Assembly (NCBI GenBank): GCA_964020085.1
Contig: OZ026601.1
Span: 31,295,818 to 31,359,817 of the forward strand
From: Micromussa lordhowensis
Taxonomy: Eukaryota; Cnidaria; Anthozoa; Scleractinia; Lobophylliidae
Direction: 5' to 3'
DNA: 64,000 nucleotides
Shown here: in pieces, positions 33,201 through 45,984 of the stretch
How the letters are laid out: every line of letters starts with the position of its first letter
Numbering within the stretch: position 1 is the stretch's first letter
Program-made: the position numbers and the translations under genes
The notes under the pieces: model-generated
The model's database searches: none
Told to the model about the DNA's origin: nothing
What the model saw: only the letters and a program-made list of their open reading frames with translations

Positions 33201-36200
33201 GTGCTCTCCAAGTCCCTGGGGTGCTCTCCAAGTCCCTGGGGTGCTCTCCAAGTCCCTGGGGTGCTCTCCAAGTCCCTGGGGTGCTCTCCAAGTCCCTGGG
33301 GTGCTCTCCAAGTCCCTGGGGTGCTCTCCAAGTCCCTGGGGTGCTCTCCAAGTCCCTGGGGTGCTCTCCAAGTCCCTGGGGTGCTCTCCAAGTCCCTGGG
33401 GTGCTCTCCAAGTCCCTGGGGTGCTCTCCAAGTCCCTGGGGTGCTCTCCAAGTCCCTGGGGTGCTCTCCAAGTCCCTGGGGTGCTCTCCAAGTCCCTGGG
33501 GTGCTCTCCAAGTCCCTGGGGTGCTCTCCAAGTCCCTGGGGTGCTCTCCAAGTCCCTGGGGTGCTCTCCAAGTCCCTGGGGTGCTCTCCAAGTCCCTGGG
33601 GTGCTCTCCAAGTCCCTGGGGTGCTCTCCAAGTCCCTGGGGTGCTCTCCAAGTCCCTGGGGTGCTCTCCAAGTCCCTGGGGTGCTCTCCAAGTCCCTGGG
33701 GTGCTCTCCAAGTCCCTGGGGTGCTCTCCAAGTCCCTGGGGTGCTCTCCAAGTCCCTGGGGTGCTCTCCAAGTCCCTGGGGTGCTCTCCAAGTCCCTGGG
33801 GTGCTCTCCAAGTCCCTGGGGTGCTCTCCAAGTCCCTGGGGTGCTCTCCAAGTCCCTGGGGTGCTCTCCAAGTCCCTGGGGTGCTCTCCAAGTCCCTGGG
33901 GTGCTCTCCAAGTCCCTGGGGTGCTCTCCAAGTCCCTGGGGTGCTCTCCAAGTCCCTGGGGTGCTCTCCAAGTCCCTGGGGTGCTCTCCAAGTCCCTGGG
34001 GTGCTCTCCAAGTCCCTGGGGTGCTCTCCAAGTCCCTGGGGTGCTCTCCAAGTCCCTGGGGTGCTCTCCAAGTCCCTGGGGTGCTCTCCAAGTCCCTGGG
34101 GTGCTCTCCAAGTCCCTGGGGTGCTCTCCAAGTCCCTGGGGTGCTCTCCAAGTCCCTGGGGTGCTCTCCAAGTCCCTGGGGTGCTCTCCAAGTCCCTGGG
34201 GTGCTCTCCAAGTCCCTGGGGTGCTCTCCAAGTCCCTGGGGTGCTCTCCAAGTCCCTGGGGTGCTCTCCAAGTCCCTGGGGTGCTCTCCAAGTCCCTGGG
34301 GTGCTCTCCAAGTCCCTGGGGTGCTCTCCAAGTCCCTGGGGTGCTCTCCAAGTCCCTGGGGTGCTCTCCAAGTCCCTGGGGTGCTCTCCAAGTCCCTGGG
34401 GTGCTCTCCAAGTCCCTGGGGTGCTCTCCAAGTCCCTGGGGTGCTCTCCAAGTCCCTGGGGTGCTCTCCAAGTCCCTGGGGTGCTCTCCAAGTCCCTGGG
34501 GTGCTCTCCAAGTCCCTGGGGTGCTCTCCAAGTCCCTGGGGTGCTCTCCAAGTCCCTGGGGTGCTCTCCAAGTCCCTGGGGTGCTCTCCAAGTCCCTGGG
34601 GTGCTCTCCAAGTCCCTGGGGTGCTCTCCAAGTCCCTGGGGTGCTCTCCAAGTCCCTGGGGTGCTCTCCAAGTCCCTGGGGTGCTCTCCAAGTCCCTGGG
34701 GTGCTCTCCAAGTCCCTGGGGTGCTCTCCAAGTCCCTGGGGTGCTCTCCAAGTCCCTGGGGTGCTCTCCAAGTCCCTGGGGTGCTCTCCAAGTCCCTGGG
34801 GTGCTCTCCAAGTCCCTGGGGTGCTCTCCAAGTCCCTGGGGTGCTCTCCAAGTCCCTGGGGTGCTCTCCAAGTCCCTGGGGTGCTCTCCAAGTCCCTGGG
34901 GTGCTCTCCAAGTCCCTGGGGTGCTCTCCAAGTCCCTGGGGTGCTCTCCAAGTCCCTGGGGTGCTCTCCAAGTCCCTGGGGTGCTCTCCAAGTCCCTGGG
35001 GTGCTCTCCAAGTCCCTGGGGTGCTCTCCAAGTCCCTGGGGTGCTCTCCAAGTCCCTGGGGTGCTCTCCAAGTCCCTGGGGTGCTCTCCAAGTCCCTGGG
35101 GTGCTCTCCAAGTCCCTGGGGTGCTCTCCAAGTCCCTGGGGTGCTCTCCAAGTCCCTGGGGTGCTCTCCAAGTCCCTGGGGTGCTCTCCAAGTCCCTGGG
35201 GTGCTCTCCAAGTCCCTGGGGTGCTCTCCAAGTCCCTGGGGTGCTCTCCAAGTCCCTGGGGTGCTCTCCAAGTCCCTGGGGTGCTCTCCAAGTCCCTGGG
35301 GTGCTCTCCAAGTCCCTGGGGTGCTCTCCAAGTCCCTGGGGTGCTCTCCAAGTCCCTGGGGTGCTCTCCAAGTCCCTGGGGTGCTCTCCAAGTCCCTGGG
35401 GTGCTCTCCAAGTCCCTGGGGTGCTCTCCAAGTCCCTGGGGTGCTCTCCAAGTCCCTGGGGTGCTCTCCAAGTCCCTGGGGTGCTCTCCAAGTCCCTGGG
35501 GTGCTCTCCAAGTCCCTGGGGTGCTCTCCAAGTCCCTGGGGTGCTCTCCAAGTCCCTGGGGTGCTCTCCAAGTCCCTGGGGTGCTCTCCAAGTCCCTGGG
35601 GTGCTCTCCAAGTCCCTGGGGTGCTCTCCAAGTCCCTGGGGTGCTCTCCAAGTCCCTGGGGTGCTCTCCAAGTCCCTGGGGTGCTCTCCAAGTCCCTGGG
35701 GTGCTCTCCAAGTCCCTGGGGTGCTCTCCAAGTCCCTGGGGTGCTCTCCAAGTCCCTGGGGTGCTCTCCAAGTCCCTGGGGTGCTCTCCAAGTCCCTGGG
35801 GTGCTCTCCAAGTCCCTGGGGTGCTCTCCAAGTCCCTGGGGTGCTCTCCAAGTCCCTGGGGTGCTCTCCAAGTCCCTGGGGTGCTCTCCAAGTCCCTGGG
35901 GTGCTCTCCAAGTCCCTGGGGTGCTCTCCAAGTCCCTGGGGTGCTCTCCAAGTCCCTGGGGTGCTCTCCAAGTCCCTGGGGTGCTCTCCAAGTCCCTGGG
36001 GTGCTCTCCAAGTCCCTGGGGTGCTCTCCAAGTCCCTGGGGTGCTCTCCAAGTCCCTGGGGTGCTCTCCAAGTCCCTGGGGTGCTCTCCAAGTCCCTGGG
36101 GTGCTCTCCAAGTCCCTGGGGTGCTCTCCAAGTCCCTGGGGTGCTCTCCAAGTCCCTGGGGTGCTCTCCAAGTCCCTGGGGTGCTCTCCAAGTCCCTGGG

Positions 36201-39200
36201 GTGCTCTCCAAGTCCCTGGGGTGCTCTCCAAGTCCCTGGGGTGCTCTCCAAGTCCCTGGGGTGCTCTCCAAGTCCCTGGGGTGCTCTCCAAGTCCCTGGG
36301 GTGCTCTCCAAGTCCCTGGGGTGCTCTCCAAGTCCCTGGGGTGCTCTCCAAGTCCCTGGGGTGCTCTCCAAGTCCCTGGGGTGCTCTCCAAGTCCCTGGG
36401 GTGCTCTCCAAGTCCCTGGGGTGCTCTCCAAGTCCCTGGGGTGCTCTCCAAGTCCCTGGGGTGCTCTCCAAGTCCCTGGGGTGCTCTCCAAGTCCCTGGG
36501 GTGCTCTCCAAGTCCCTGGGGTGCTCTCCAAGTCCCTGGGGTGCTCTCCAAGTCCCTGGGGTGCTCTCCAAGTCCCTGGGGTGCTCTCCAAGTCCCTGGG
36601 GTGCTCTCCAAGTCCCTGGGGTGCTCTCCAAGTCCCTGGGGTGCTCTCCAAGTCCCTGGGGTGCTCTCCAAGTCCCTGGGGTGCTCTCCAAGTCCCTGGG
36701 GTGCTCTCCAAGTCCCTGGGGTGCTCTCCAAGTCCCTGGGGTGCTCTCCAAGTCCCTGGGGTGCTCTCCAAGTCCCTGGGGTGCTCTCCAAGTCCCTGGG
36801 GTGCTCTCCAAGTCCCTGGGGTGCTCTCCAAGTCCCTGGGGTGCTCTCCAAGTCCCTGGGGTGCTCTCCAAGTCCCTGGGGTGCTCTCCAAGTCCCTGGG
36901 GTGCTCTCCAAGTCCCTGGGGTGCTCTCCAAGTCCCTGGGGTGCTCTCCAAGTCCCTGGGGTGCTCTCCAAGTCCCTGGGGTGCTCTCCAAGTCCCTGGG
37001 GTGCTCTCCAAGTCCCTGGGGTGCTCTCCAAGTCCCTGGGGTGCTCTCCAAGTCCCTGGGGTGCTCTCCAAGTCCCTGGGGTGCTCTCCAAGTCCCTGGG
37101 GTGCTCTCCAAGTCCCTGGGGTGCTCTCCAAGTCCCTGGGGTGCTCTCCAAGTCCCTGGGGTGCTCTCCAAGTCCCTGGGGTGCTCTCCAAGTCCCTGGG
37201 GTGCTCTCCAAGTCCCTGGGGTGCTCTCCAAGTCCCTGGGGTGCTCTCCAAGTCCCTGGGGTGCTCTCCAAGTCCCTGGGGTGCTCTCCAAGTCCCTGGG
37301 GTGCTCTCCAAGTCCCTGGGGTGCTCTCCAAGTCCCTGGGGTGCTCTCCAAGTCCCTGGGGTGCTCTCCAAGTCCCTGGGGTGCTCTCCAAGTCCCTGGG
37401 GTGCTCTCCAAGTCCCTGGGGTGCTCTCCAAGTCCCTGGGGTGCCCTCCAAGTCCCTGGGGTGCCCTCCAAGTCCCTGGGGTGCCCTCCAAGTCCCTGGG
37501 GTGCCCTCCAAGTCCCTGGGGTGCCCTCCAAGTCCCTGGGGTGCCCTCCAAGTCCCTGGGGTGCCCTCCAAGTCCCTGGGGTGCCCTCCAAGTCCCTGGG
37601 GTGCCCTCCAAGTCCCTGGGGTGCCCTCCAAGTCCCTGGGGTGCCCTCCAAGTCCCTGGGGTGCCCTCCAAGTCCCTGGGGTGCCCTCCAAGTCCCTGGG
37701 GTGCCCTCCAAGTCCCTGGGGTGCCCTCCAAGTCCCTGGGGTGCCCTCCAAGTCCCTGGGGTGCCCTCCAAGTCCCTGGGGTGCCCTCCAAGTCCCTGGG
37801 GTGCCCTCCAAGTCCCTGGGGTGCCCTCCAAGTCCCTGGGGTGCCCTCCAAGTCCCTGGGGTGCCCTCCAAGTCCCTGGGGTGCCCTCCAAGTCCCTGGG
37901 GTGCCCTCCAAGTCCCTGGGGTGCCCTCCAAGTCCCTGGGGTGCCCTCCAAGTCCCTGGGGTGCCCTCCAAGTCCCTGGGGTGCCCTCCAAGTCCCTGGG
38001 GTGCCCTCCAAGTCCCTGGGGTGCCCTCCAAGTCCCTGGGGTGCCCTCCAAGTCCCTGGGGTGCCCTCCAAGTCCCTGGGGTGCCCTCCAAGTCCCTGGG
38101 GTGCCCTCCAAGTCCCTGGGGTGCCCTCCAAGTCCCTGGGGTGCCCTCCAAGTCCCTGGGGTGCCCTCCAAGTCCCTGGGGTGCCCTCCAAGTCCCTGGG
38201 GTGCCCTCCAAGTCCCTGGGGTGCCCTCCAAGTCCCTGGGGTGCCCTCCAAGTCCCTGGGGTGCCCTCCAAGTCCCTGGGGTGCCCTCCAAGTCCCTGGG
38301 GTGCCCTCCAAGTCCCTGGGGTGCCCTCCAAGTCCCTGGGGTGCCCTCCAAGTCCCTGGGGTGCCCTCCAAGTCCCTGGGGTGCCCTCCAAGTCCCTGGG
38401 GTGCCCTCCAAGTCCCTGGGGTGCCCTCCAAGTCCCTGGGGTGCCCTCCAAGTCCCTGGGGTGCCCTCCAAGTCCCTGGGGTGCCCTCCAAGTCCCTGGG
38501 GTGCCCTCCAAGTCCCTGGGGTGCCCTCCAAGTCCCTGGGGTGCCCTCCAAGTCCCTGGGGTGCCCTCCAAGTCCCTGGGGTGCCCTCCAAGTCCCTGGG
38601 GTGCCCTCCAAGTCCCTGGGGTGCCCTCCAAGTCCCTGGGGTGCCCTCCAAGTCCCTGGGGTGCCCTCCAAGTCCCTGGGGTGCCCTCCAAGTCCCTGGG
38701 GTGCCCTCCAAGTCCCTGGGGTGCCCTCCAAGTCCCTGGGGTGCCCTCCAAGTCCCTGGGGTGCCCTCCAAGTCCCTGGGGTGCCCTCCAAGTCCCTGGG
38801 GTGCCCTCCAAGTCCCTGGGGTGCCCTCCAAGTCCCTGGGGTGCCCTCCAAGTCCCTGGGGTGCCCTCCAAGTCCCTGGGGTGCCCTCCAAGTCCCTGGG
38901 GTGCCCTCCAAGTCCCTGGGGTGCCCTCCAAGTCCCTGGGGTGCCCTCCAAGTCCCTGGGGTGCCCTCCAAGTCCCTGGGGTGCTCTCCAAGTCCCTGGG
39001 GTGCTCTCCAAGTCCCTGGGGTGCTCTCCAAGTCCCTGGGGTGCTCTCCAAGTCCCTGGGGTGCTCTCCAAGTCCCTGGGGTGCTCTCCAAGTCCCTGGG
39101 GTGCTCTCCAAGTCCCTGGGGTGCTCTCCAAGTCCCTGGGGTGCTCTCCAAGTCCCTGGGGTGCTCTCCAAGTCCCTGGGGTGCTCTCCAAGTCCCTGGG

Positions 39201-42200
39201 GTGCTCTCCAAGTCCCTGGGGTGCTCTCCAAGTCCCTGGGGTGCTCTCCAAGTCCCTGGGGTGCCTCTCCAAGTCCCTGGGGTGCTCTCCAAGTCCCTGG
39301 GGTGCCCTCCAAGTCCCTGGGGTGCTCTCCAAGTCCCTGGGGTGCTCTCCAAGTCCCTGGGGTGCTCTCCAAGTCCCTGGGGTGCTCTCCAAGTCCCTGG
39401 GGTGCTCCTCCAAGTCCCTGGGGTGCCCTCCAAGTCCCTGGGGTGCCCTCCAAGTCCCTGGGGTGCCCTCCAAGTCCCTGGGGTGCCCTCCAAGTCCCTG
39501 GGGTGCTCTCCAAGTCCCTGGGGTGCTCTCCAAGTCCCTGGGGTGCCCTCCAAGTCCCTGGGGTGCTCTCCAAGTCCCTGGGGTGCTCTCCAAGTCCCTG
39601 GGGTGCTCTCCAAGTCCCTGGGGTGCCCTCCAAGTCCCTGGGGTGCCCTCCAAGTCCCTGGGGTGCTCTCCAAGTCCCTGGGGTGCTCTCCAAGTCCCTG
39701 GGGTGCTCTCCAAGTCCCTGGGGTGCTCTCCAAGTCCCTGGGGTGCTCTCCAAGTCCCTGGGGTGCTCTCCAAGTCCCTGGGGTGCTCTCCAAGTCCCTG
39801 GGGTGCTCTCCAAGTCCCTGGGGTGCTCTCCAAGTCCCTGGGGTGCTCTCCAAGTCCCTGGGGTGCTCTCCAAGTCCCTGGGGTGCTCTCCAAGTCCCTG
39901 GGGTGCTCTCCAAGTCCCTGGGGTGCTCTCCAAGTCCCTGGGGTGCTCTCCAAGTCCCTGGGGTGCTCTCCAAGTCCCTGGGGTGCTCTCCAAGTCCCTG
40001 GGGTGCTCTCCAAGTCCCTGGGGTGCTCTCCAAGTCCCTGGGGTGCTCTCCAAGTCCCTGGGGTGCTCTCCAAGTCCCTGGGGTGCTCTCCAAGTCCCTG
40101 GGGTGCTCTCCAAGTCCCTGGGGTGCTCTCCAAGTCCCTGGGGTGCTCTCCAAGTCCCTGGGGTGCTCTCCAAGTCCCTGGGGTGCTCTCCAAGTCCCTG
40201 GGGTGCTCTCCAAGTCCCTGGGGTGCTCTCCAAGTCCCTGGGGTGCTCTCCAAGTCCCTGGGGTGCTCTCCAAGTCCCTGGGGTGCTCTCCAAGTCCCTG
40301 GGGTGCTCTCCAAGTCCCTGGGGTGCTCTCCAAGTCCCTGGGGTGCTCTCCAAGTCCCTGGGGTGCTCTCCAAGTCCCTGGGGTGCTCTCCAAGTCCCTG
40401 GGGTGCTCTCCAAGTCCCTGGGGTGCTCTCCAAGTCCCTGGGGTGCTCTCCAAGTCCCTGGGGTGCTCTCCAAGTCCCTGGGGTGCTCTCCAAGTCCCTG
40501 GGGTGCTCTCCAAGTCCCTGGGGTGCTCTCCAAGTCCCTGGGGTGCTCTCCAAGTCCCTGGGGTGCTCTCCAAGTCCCTGGGGTGCTCTCCAAGTCCCTG
40601 GGGTGCTCTCCAAGTCCCTGGGGTGCTCTCCAAGTCCCTGGGGTGCTCTCCAAGTCCCTGGGGTGCTCTCCAAGTCCCTGGGGTGCTCTCCAAGTCCCTG
40701 GGGTGCTCTCCAAGTCCCTGGGGTGCTCTCCAAGTCCCTGGGGTGCTCTCCAAGTCCCTGGGGTGCTCTCCAAGTCCCTGGGGTGCTCTCCAAGTCCCTG
40801 GGGTGCTCTCCAAGTCCCTGGGGTGCTCTCCAAGTCCCTGGGGTGCTCTCCAAGTCCCTGGGGTGCTCTCCAAGTCCCTGGGGTGCTCTCCAAGTCCCTG
40901 GGGTGCTCTCCAAGTCCCTGGGGTGCTCTCCAAGTCCCTGGGGTGCTCTCCAAGTCCCTGGGGTGCTCTCCAAGTCCCTGGGGTGCTCTCCAAGTCCCTG
41001 GGGTGCTCTCCAAGTCCCTGGGGTGCTCTCCAAGTCCCTGGGGTGCTCTCCAAGTCCCTGGGGTGCTCTCCAAGTCCCTGGGGTGCTCTCCAAGTCCCTG
41101 GGGTGCTCTCCAAGTCCCTGGGGTGCTCTCCAAGTCCCTGGGGTGCTCTCCAAGTCCCTGGGGTGCTCTCCAAGTCCCTGGGGTGCTCTCCAAGTCCCTG
41201 GGGTGCTCTCCAAGTCCCTGGGGTGCTCTCCAAGTCCCTGGGGTGCTCTCCAAGTCCCTGGGGTGCTCTCCAAGTCCCTGGGGTGCTCTCCAAGTCCCTG
41301 GGGTGCTCTCCAAGTCCCTGGGGTGCTCTCCAAGTCCCTGGGGTGCTCTCCAAGTCCCTGGGGTGCTCTCCAAGTCCCTGGGGTGCTCTCCAAGTCCCTG
41401 GGGTGCTCTCCAAGTCCCTGGGGTGCTCTCCAAGTCCCTGGGGTGCTCTCCAAGTCCCTGGGGTGCTCTCCAAGTCCCTGGGGTGCTCTCCAAGTCCCTG
41501 GGGTGCTCTCCAAGTCCCTGGGGTGCTCTCCAAGTCCCTGGGGTGCTCTCCAAGTCCCTGGGGTGCTCTCCAAGTCCCTGGGGTGCTCTCCAAGTCCCTG
41601 GGGTGCTCTCCAAGTCCCTGGGGTGCTCTCCAGTCCCTGGGGTGCTCTCCAAGTCCCTGGGGTGCTCTCCAAGTCCCTGGGGTGCTCTCCAAGTCCCTGG
41701 GGTGCTCTCCAAGTCCCTGGGGTGCTCTCCAAGTCCCTGGGGTGCTCTCCAAGTCCCTGGGGTGCTCTCCAAGTCCCTGGGGTGCTCTCCAAGTCCCTGG
41801 GGTGCTCTCCAAGTCCCTGGGGTGCTCTCCAAGTCCCTGGGGTGCTCTCCAAGTCCCTGGGGTGCTCTCCAAGTCCCTGGGGTGCTCTCCAAGTCCCTGG
41901 GGTGCTCTCCAAGTCCCTGGGGTGCTCTCCAAGTCCCTGGGGTGCTCTCCAAGTCCCTGGGGTGCTCTCCAAGTCCCTGGGGTGCTCTCCAAGTCCCTGG
42001 GGTGCTCTCCAAGTCCCTGGGGTGCTCTCCAAGTCCCTGGGGTGCTCTCCAAGTCCCTGGGGTGCTCTCCAAGTCCCTGGGGTGCTCTCCAAGTCCCTGG
42101 GGTGCTCTCCAAGTCCCTGGGGTGCTCTCCAAGTCCCTGGGGTGCTCTCCAAGTCCCTGGGGTGCTCTCCAAGTCCCTGGGGTGCTCTCCAAGTCCCTGG

Positions 42201-43316
42201 GGTGCTCTCCAAGTCCCTGGGGTGCTCTCCAAGTCCCTGGGGTGCTCTCCAAGTCCCTGGGGTGCTCTCCAAGTCCCTGGGGTGCTCTCCAAGTCCCTGG
42301 GGTGCTCTCCAAGTCCCTGGGGTGCTCTCCAAGTCCCTGGGGTGCTCTCCAAGTCCCTGGGGTGCTCTCCAAGTCCCTGGGGTGCTCTCCAAGTCCCTGG
42401 GGTGCTCTCCAAGTCCCTGGGGTGCTCTCCAAGTCCCTGGGGTGCTCTCCAAGTCCCTGGGGTGCTCTCCAAGTCCCTGGGGTGCTCTCCAAGTCCCTGG
42501 GGTGCTCTCCAAGTCCCTGGGGTGCTCTCCAAGTCCCTGGGGTGCTCTCCAAGTCCCTGGGGTGCTCTCCAAGTCCCTGGGGTGCTCTCCAAGTCCCTGG
42601 GGTGCTCTCCAAGTCCCTGGGGTGCTCTCCAAGTCCCTGGGGTGCTCTCCAAGTCCCTGGGGTGCTCTCCAAGTCCCTGGGGTGCTCTCCAAGTCCCTGG
42701 GGTGCTCTCCAAGTCCCTGGGGTGCTCTCCAAGTCCCTGGGGTGCTCTCCAAGTCCCTGGGGTGCTCTCCAAGTCCCTGGGGTGCTCTCCAAGTCCCTGG
42801 GGTGCTCTCCAAGTCCCTGGGGTGCTCTCCAAGTCCCTGGGGTGCTCTCCAAGTCCCTGGGGTGCTCTCCAAGTCCCTGGGGTGCTCTCCAAGTCCCTGG
42901 GGTGCTCTCCAAGTCCCTGGGGTGCTCTCCAAGTCCCTGGGGTGCTCTCCAAGTCCCTGGGGTGCTCTCCAAGTCCCTGGGGTGCTCTCCAAGTCCCTGG
43001 GGTGCTCTCCAAGTCCCTGGGGTGCTCTCCAAGTCCCTGGGGTGCTCTCCAAGTCCCTGGGGTGCTCTCCAAGTCCCTGGGGTGCTCTCCAAGTCCCTGG
43101 GGTGCTCTCCAAGTCCCTGGGGTGCTCTCCAAGTCCCTGGGGTGCTCTCCAAGTCCCTGGGGTGCTCTCCAAGTCCCTGGGGTGCTCTCCAAGTCCCTGG
43201 GGTGCTCTCCAAGTCCCTGGGGTGCTCTCCAAGTCCCTGGGGTGCTCTCCAAGTCCCTGGGGTGCTCTCCAAGTCCCTGGGGTGCTCTCCAAGTCCCTGG
43301 GGTGCTCTCCAAGTCC
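33201..43316. repeat. 20-bp satellite array, about 506 copies
   Basis: The unit is GTGCTCTCCAAGTCCCTGGG, repeated head to tail for 10.1 kb with almost no divergence. A block of 77 consecutive copies (37441-38980) has GTGCCCTCC in place of GTGCTCTCC. A mixed zone of both types follows (about 39260-39660). Length variants are rare: two 21-bp units near 39261 and 39402 and one 19-bp unit near 41630. The unit has no stop codon in any frame on either strand, so open frames over 3,000 codons span the array in all six frames; they are artefacts. The right edge is abrupt at 43316. Confidence 0.97.
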
Positions 43317-43923
43317 CAAATGGACAGGTGATGAGAAGAATGGATATCATCAACCAAGGATTGTTGTCGTCACGTAAAATTACAAACTAAAATCTGTAAA
43401 AGTTGGATGCAGGGTTAGAAAATTAAATTGTTTGGAAATCGTTCACCCCATAACAAATAGCCATAGTATTAATTTCACTTATCATAGCAACGACAGTAAT
43501 CTTGTTTTACCTTAAAACAATGCTGGATTTCTGAAGGCCGTCTATTTGAAAAACTTGTAAAGATATAAGAATAATACTGACAAAATATTAAACATGAATT
43601 TATTAGGTGGGTTTTTGGGTTTCCGAAACGTGAAAAGTTCTCATTTTCAATAAAGTAACAAGTTTATAAATTTAAACTATTCTCAAGATCTCTAATAAAA
43701 GAGAAGCTTTGTGAAAGGCTAAAATTTCAAATAAGGCGCGAAACACCTCATAAGCGCCTGATGTACATTCGACGGGATAATTCAACAGATGTTCTTGCAG
43801 AGTTGGAAAATTATATATATTTTAGGCTTGATTTCAAAGAAAGCCAAATATTAGCAGGTTTTATTTTTATTTTCATTCGTAAAAACGCCACGTAGAGAAT
43901 ATTGGCCAAAGAGTTTGCCTTTT

Positions 43924-43985
43924 GGTCGAGGGTCGAGGGTCGAGGGTAACTAGTCGAGGGTCGAGGGTAAATTGTCGAGGGTCGA
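43924..43985. repeat. GTCGAGG minisatellite
   Basis: Six to seven copies of GTCGAGG, some separated by short AT-rich spacers such as GTAACTA and GTAAATT. Confidence 0.8.
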
Positions 43986-44254
43986 AAAATTCTTTACAAT
44001 TATTTTTGGAATGTCGTCAAATCAAAATTTCGGGTTTACTCGAGTTTCCGGTTTCTGTTATTTTACATTAACACCTGGTGGTATCATGTGTCGTTGTAAC
44101 ACTTGAGTAAATGACATCTTATAGAATTACAACCTAAACTTAAAGAAATGTTGAAAGAACCTCCGATCATTTCTTATAAGAGGCAGTTCATTAAGAGATA
44201 TACTGGTTAAAGCCAAACTGTAGTCAATCTCTTTCACGCTACATGTAGAGAAGG

Positions 44255-44593
44255 AATAGACCTTTTTACCGATACGGCGGCCATCTTGAATTCTATTGTT
44301 TTGACTGAGAAATTATGGGCCGCCGAGGGGGCAATCGCTGGAAAATTTATCGTATACACAGCTTTCAGGAAAAAAAATTTTTACTGCTTGTCTCTCATAT
44401 TCCATAACAAATATTACAAGCGTTACATCTTTCCGTCACGATATTTGGCAGTTGTTCCTATGGTTATCGAAAAATTATTGTTAAAAGTTATCACGCCACA
44501 GTATTCTTTTTAATTATTTCTCATCTGCCCCCTGGGCATCCCATAATTTCCTCGGAATTCAAGATGGCCGCCGTATCGGTAAAAAGGTCTATT
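44255..44593. mobile_element. MITE with 39-bp perfect inverted ends
   Basis: The ends at 44255-44293 and 44555-44593 are perfect inverted copies over 39 bp, beginning AATAGACCTTTTTACC and containing CGGCGGCCATCTTGAATTC. If TA is taken as the target duplication, the element starts GACCTTTTT and would fit the Tc1/mariner type. The 339-bp element has no transposase. The ends contain CAAGATGGCCGCC, close to the YY1 binding consensus. Confidence 0.8.
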
Positions 44594-45474
44594 GCATTGC
44601 GGGATCTGTGAATGGCCTGTCACTATTTAATTACCATGTTTACTTACAAGTTGACTGCTGTGCATTGATCACTTTTGTGCGCGCTCTTGTTTTTACAAGT
44701 GCAGCTCAGGAATATGCATAATAAAACAATTATCGGATTCGGTTTTTCGCATGACAGCGAAATAAAAAAAACACAGACGCGTTGTATAGCATTGTTCTTT
44801 TTGTGATACAGGCGACATCCGGTTGCGACCACCTACAGCTGTAAGCGACCAGCTCTGCTCAGCAACCAGTTTTCCAAAATACGAAAAGTTTATACGTCAA
44901 ATCACTATATTTGAAAGCTCTTGTATGCAACTACCTCTCTTAAAGGACTTCGACCACTTTTTTAGAGCTAAAAGTTTGAAATTTGTTTTTACTTTTTAAC
45001 CAACCGTAAGTGATCACTTGACAGATGACAGAGCGGGTTGATCATTTGTTTGCAATGCACTTCTGACTAAAAAGTTACCTATGTTTTTGTCGCGTTTGAA
45101 TGAAATGAATGGAGGCTGCGAAAAGATTCTACCAGTATCGGGATCATTTTAAAGTAATTTAAAGTTTTTTAATTTAGAATGATGGATTTTACTGCGTGGT
45201 TGTGAGGGTGAAATGTGAGGGTGAATGGAATTCTATCATTATTCTAAGCAGCATATGGCAGTATGTGGCCCTTCCTTAGATCAAGAAAGCACGGAAAGCC
45301 GCAAAACTCTAGAACAAAATTTTATCTTCCAAATCGGCACTCTTAACCCTCACGATATCAACGAACGTTTTCCATTCAACTAATTTATTTTGTTGTTTTT
45401 CACGTTACTATGCACCAACCAATAGCGTAGCTCCATCTTTCTGGATATAAACCACACACAACCCACAATTCGTC

Positions 45475-45580
45475 CATTCGCTCCGACGAAGGGCTAACGC
45501 TCGAAACGTCAGCTTGCGAATCTCTTTACGGTGGCCAATTTACATTATTAACTCAGTTGATAAAACCAAATTACTTTGTA
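45475..45580 (+). ncRNA. Degenerate hammerhead-like motif of a retroelement
   Basis: CCGACGA (45483-45489), stem II GGGC-TAAC-GCTC, GAAAC and cleavage-type GTC (ending 45510) follow hammerhead order. ATTCGC before the core can pair GCGAAT after it as stem I. The core has C in place of the essential U of CUGANGA, so activity is doubtful. The downstream sequence is the dispersed repeat also seen at 24092-24166. Confidence 0.45.
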
Positions 45581-45984
45581 ATACTCTCCGCCGACTCAGC
45601 ACTAAAGTTTCTTTAGAAACTTACACCCCTTTTTGGGTATAGCTTGTTAAAATTTCACCGGAAGAAATAGCAAAACTACAACTACATGCCCACAATTGAT
45701 CACTTTCTGATCCAAGAGAAATAAATCCTGTTTTTCTTTTATGGTTAGCTATTGCAATCAGGAACTCCGTTTTTAGGCTTGGCTAAATCTATGTATTAAA
45801 ACTTGATAACTTGTATACTAACTTATACTTGTGTCATTCTGCGTACAATTTGTGGACAATGGGACGAACTAGGTTGCCAGCGGACATATCATAACGTAGT
45901 AAGCTATAGCCTTAGTATTCGCGCTATGGTCATTACCATGTGTATTTAGTAAACAATTGGCCTTCCTGCTGACTGCTCTAGTTT

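Larger units (their letters stand above)
43317..45460. other. Intergenic DNA beside the satellite
   Basis: Contains a short GGTCGAGGGTCGAGGG minisatellite at 43924-43985 and the MITE at 44255-44593. No gene was recognised. Confidence 0.4.

Noticed and set aside
33201..43316. CRISPR array
   Set aside because: Units are contiguous with no unique spacers, and the context is eukaryotic.
32881..43390. Six overlapping open frames of about 3,400-3,500 codons
   Set aside because: They are produced by a 20-bp unit that lacks stop codons in every frame on both strands, and they run through an N gap. There is no start context, codon bias or flanking exon structure.
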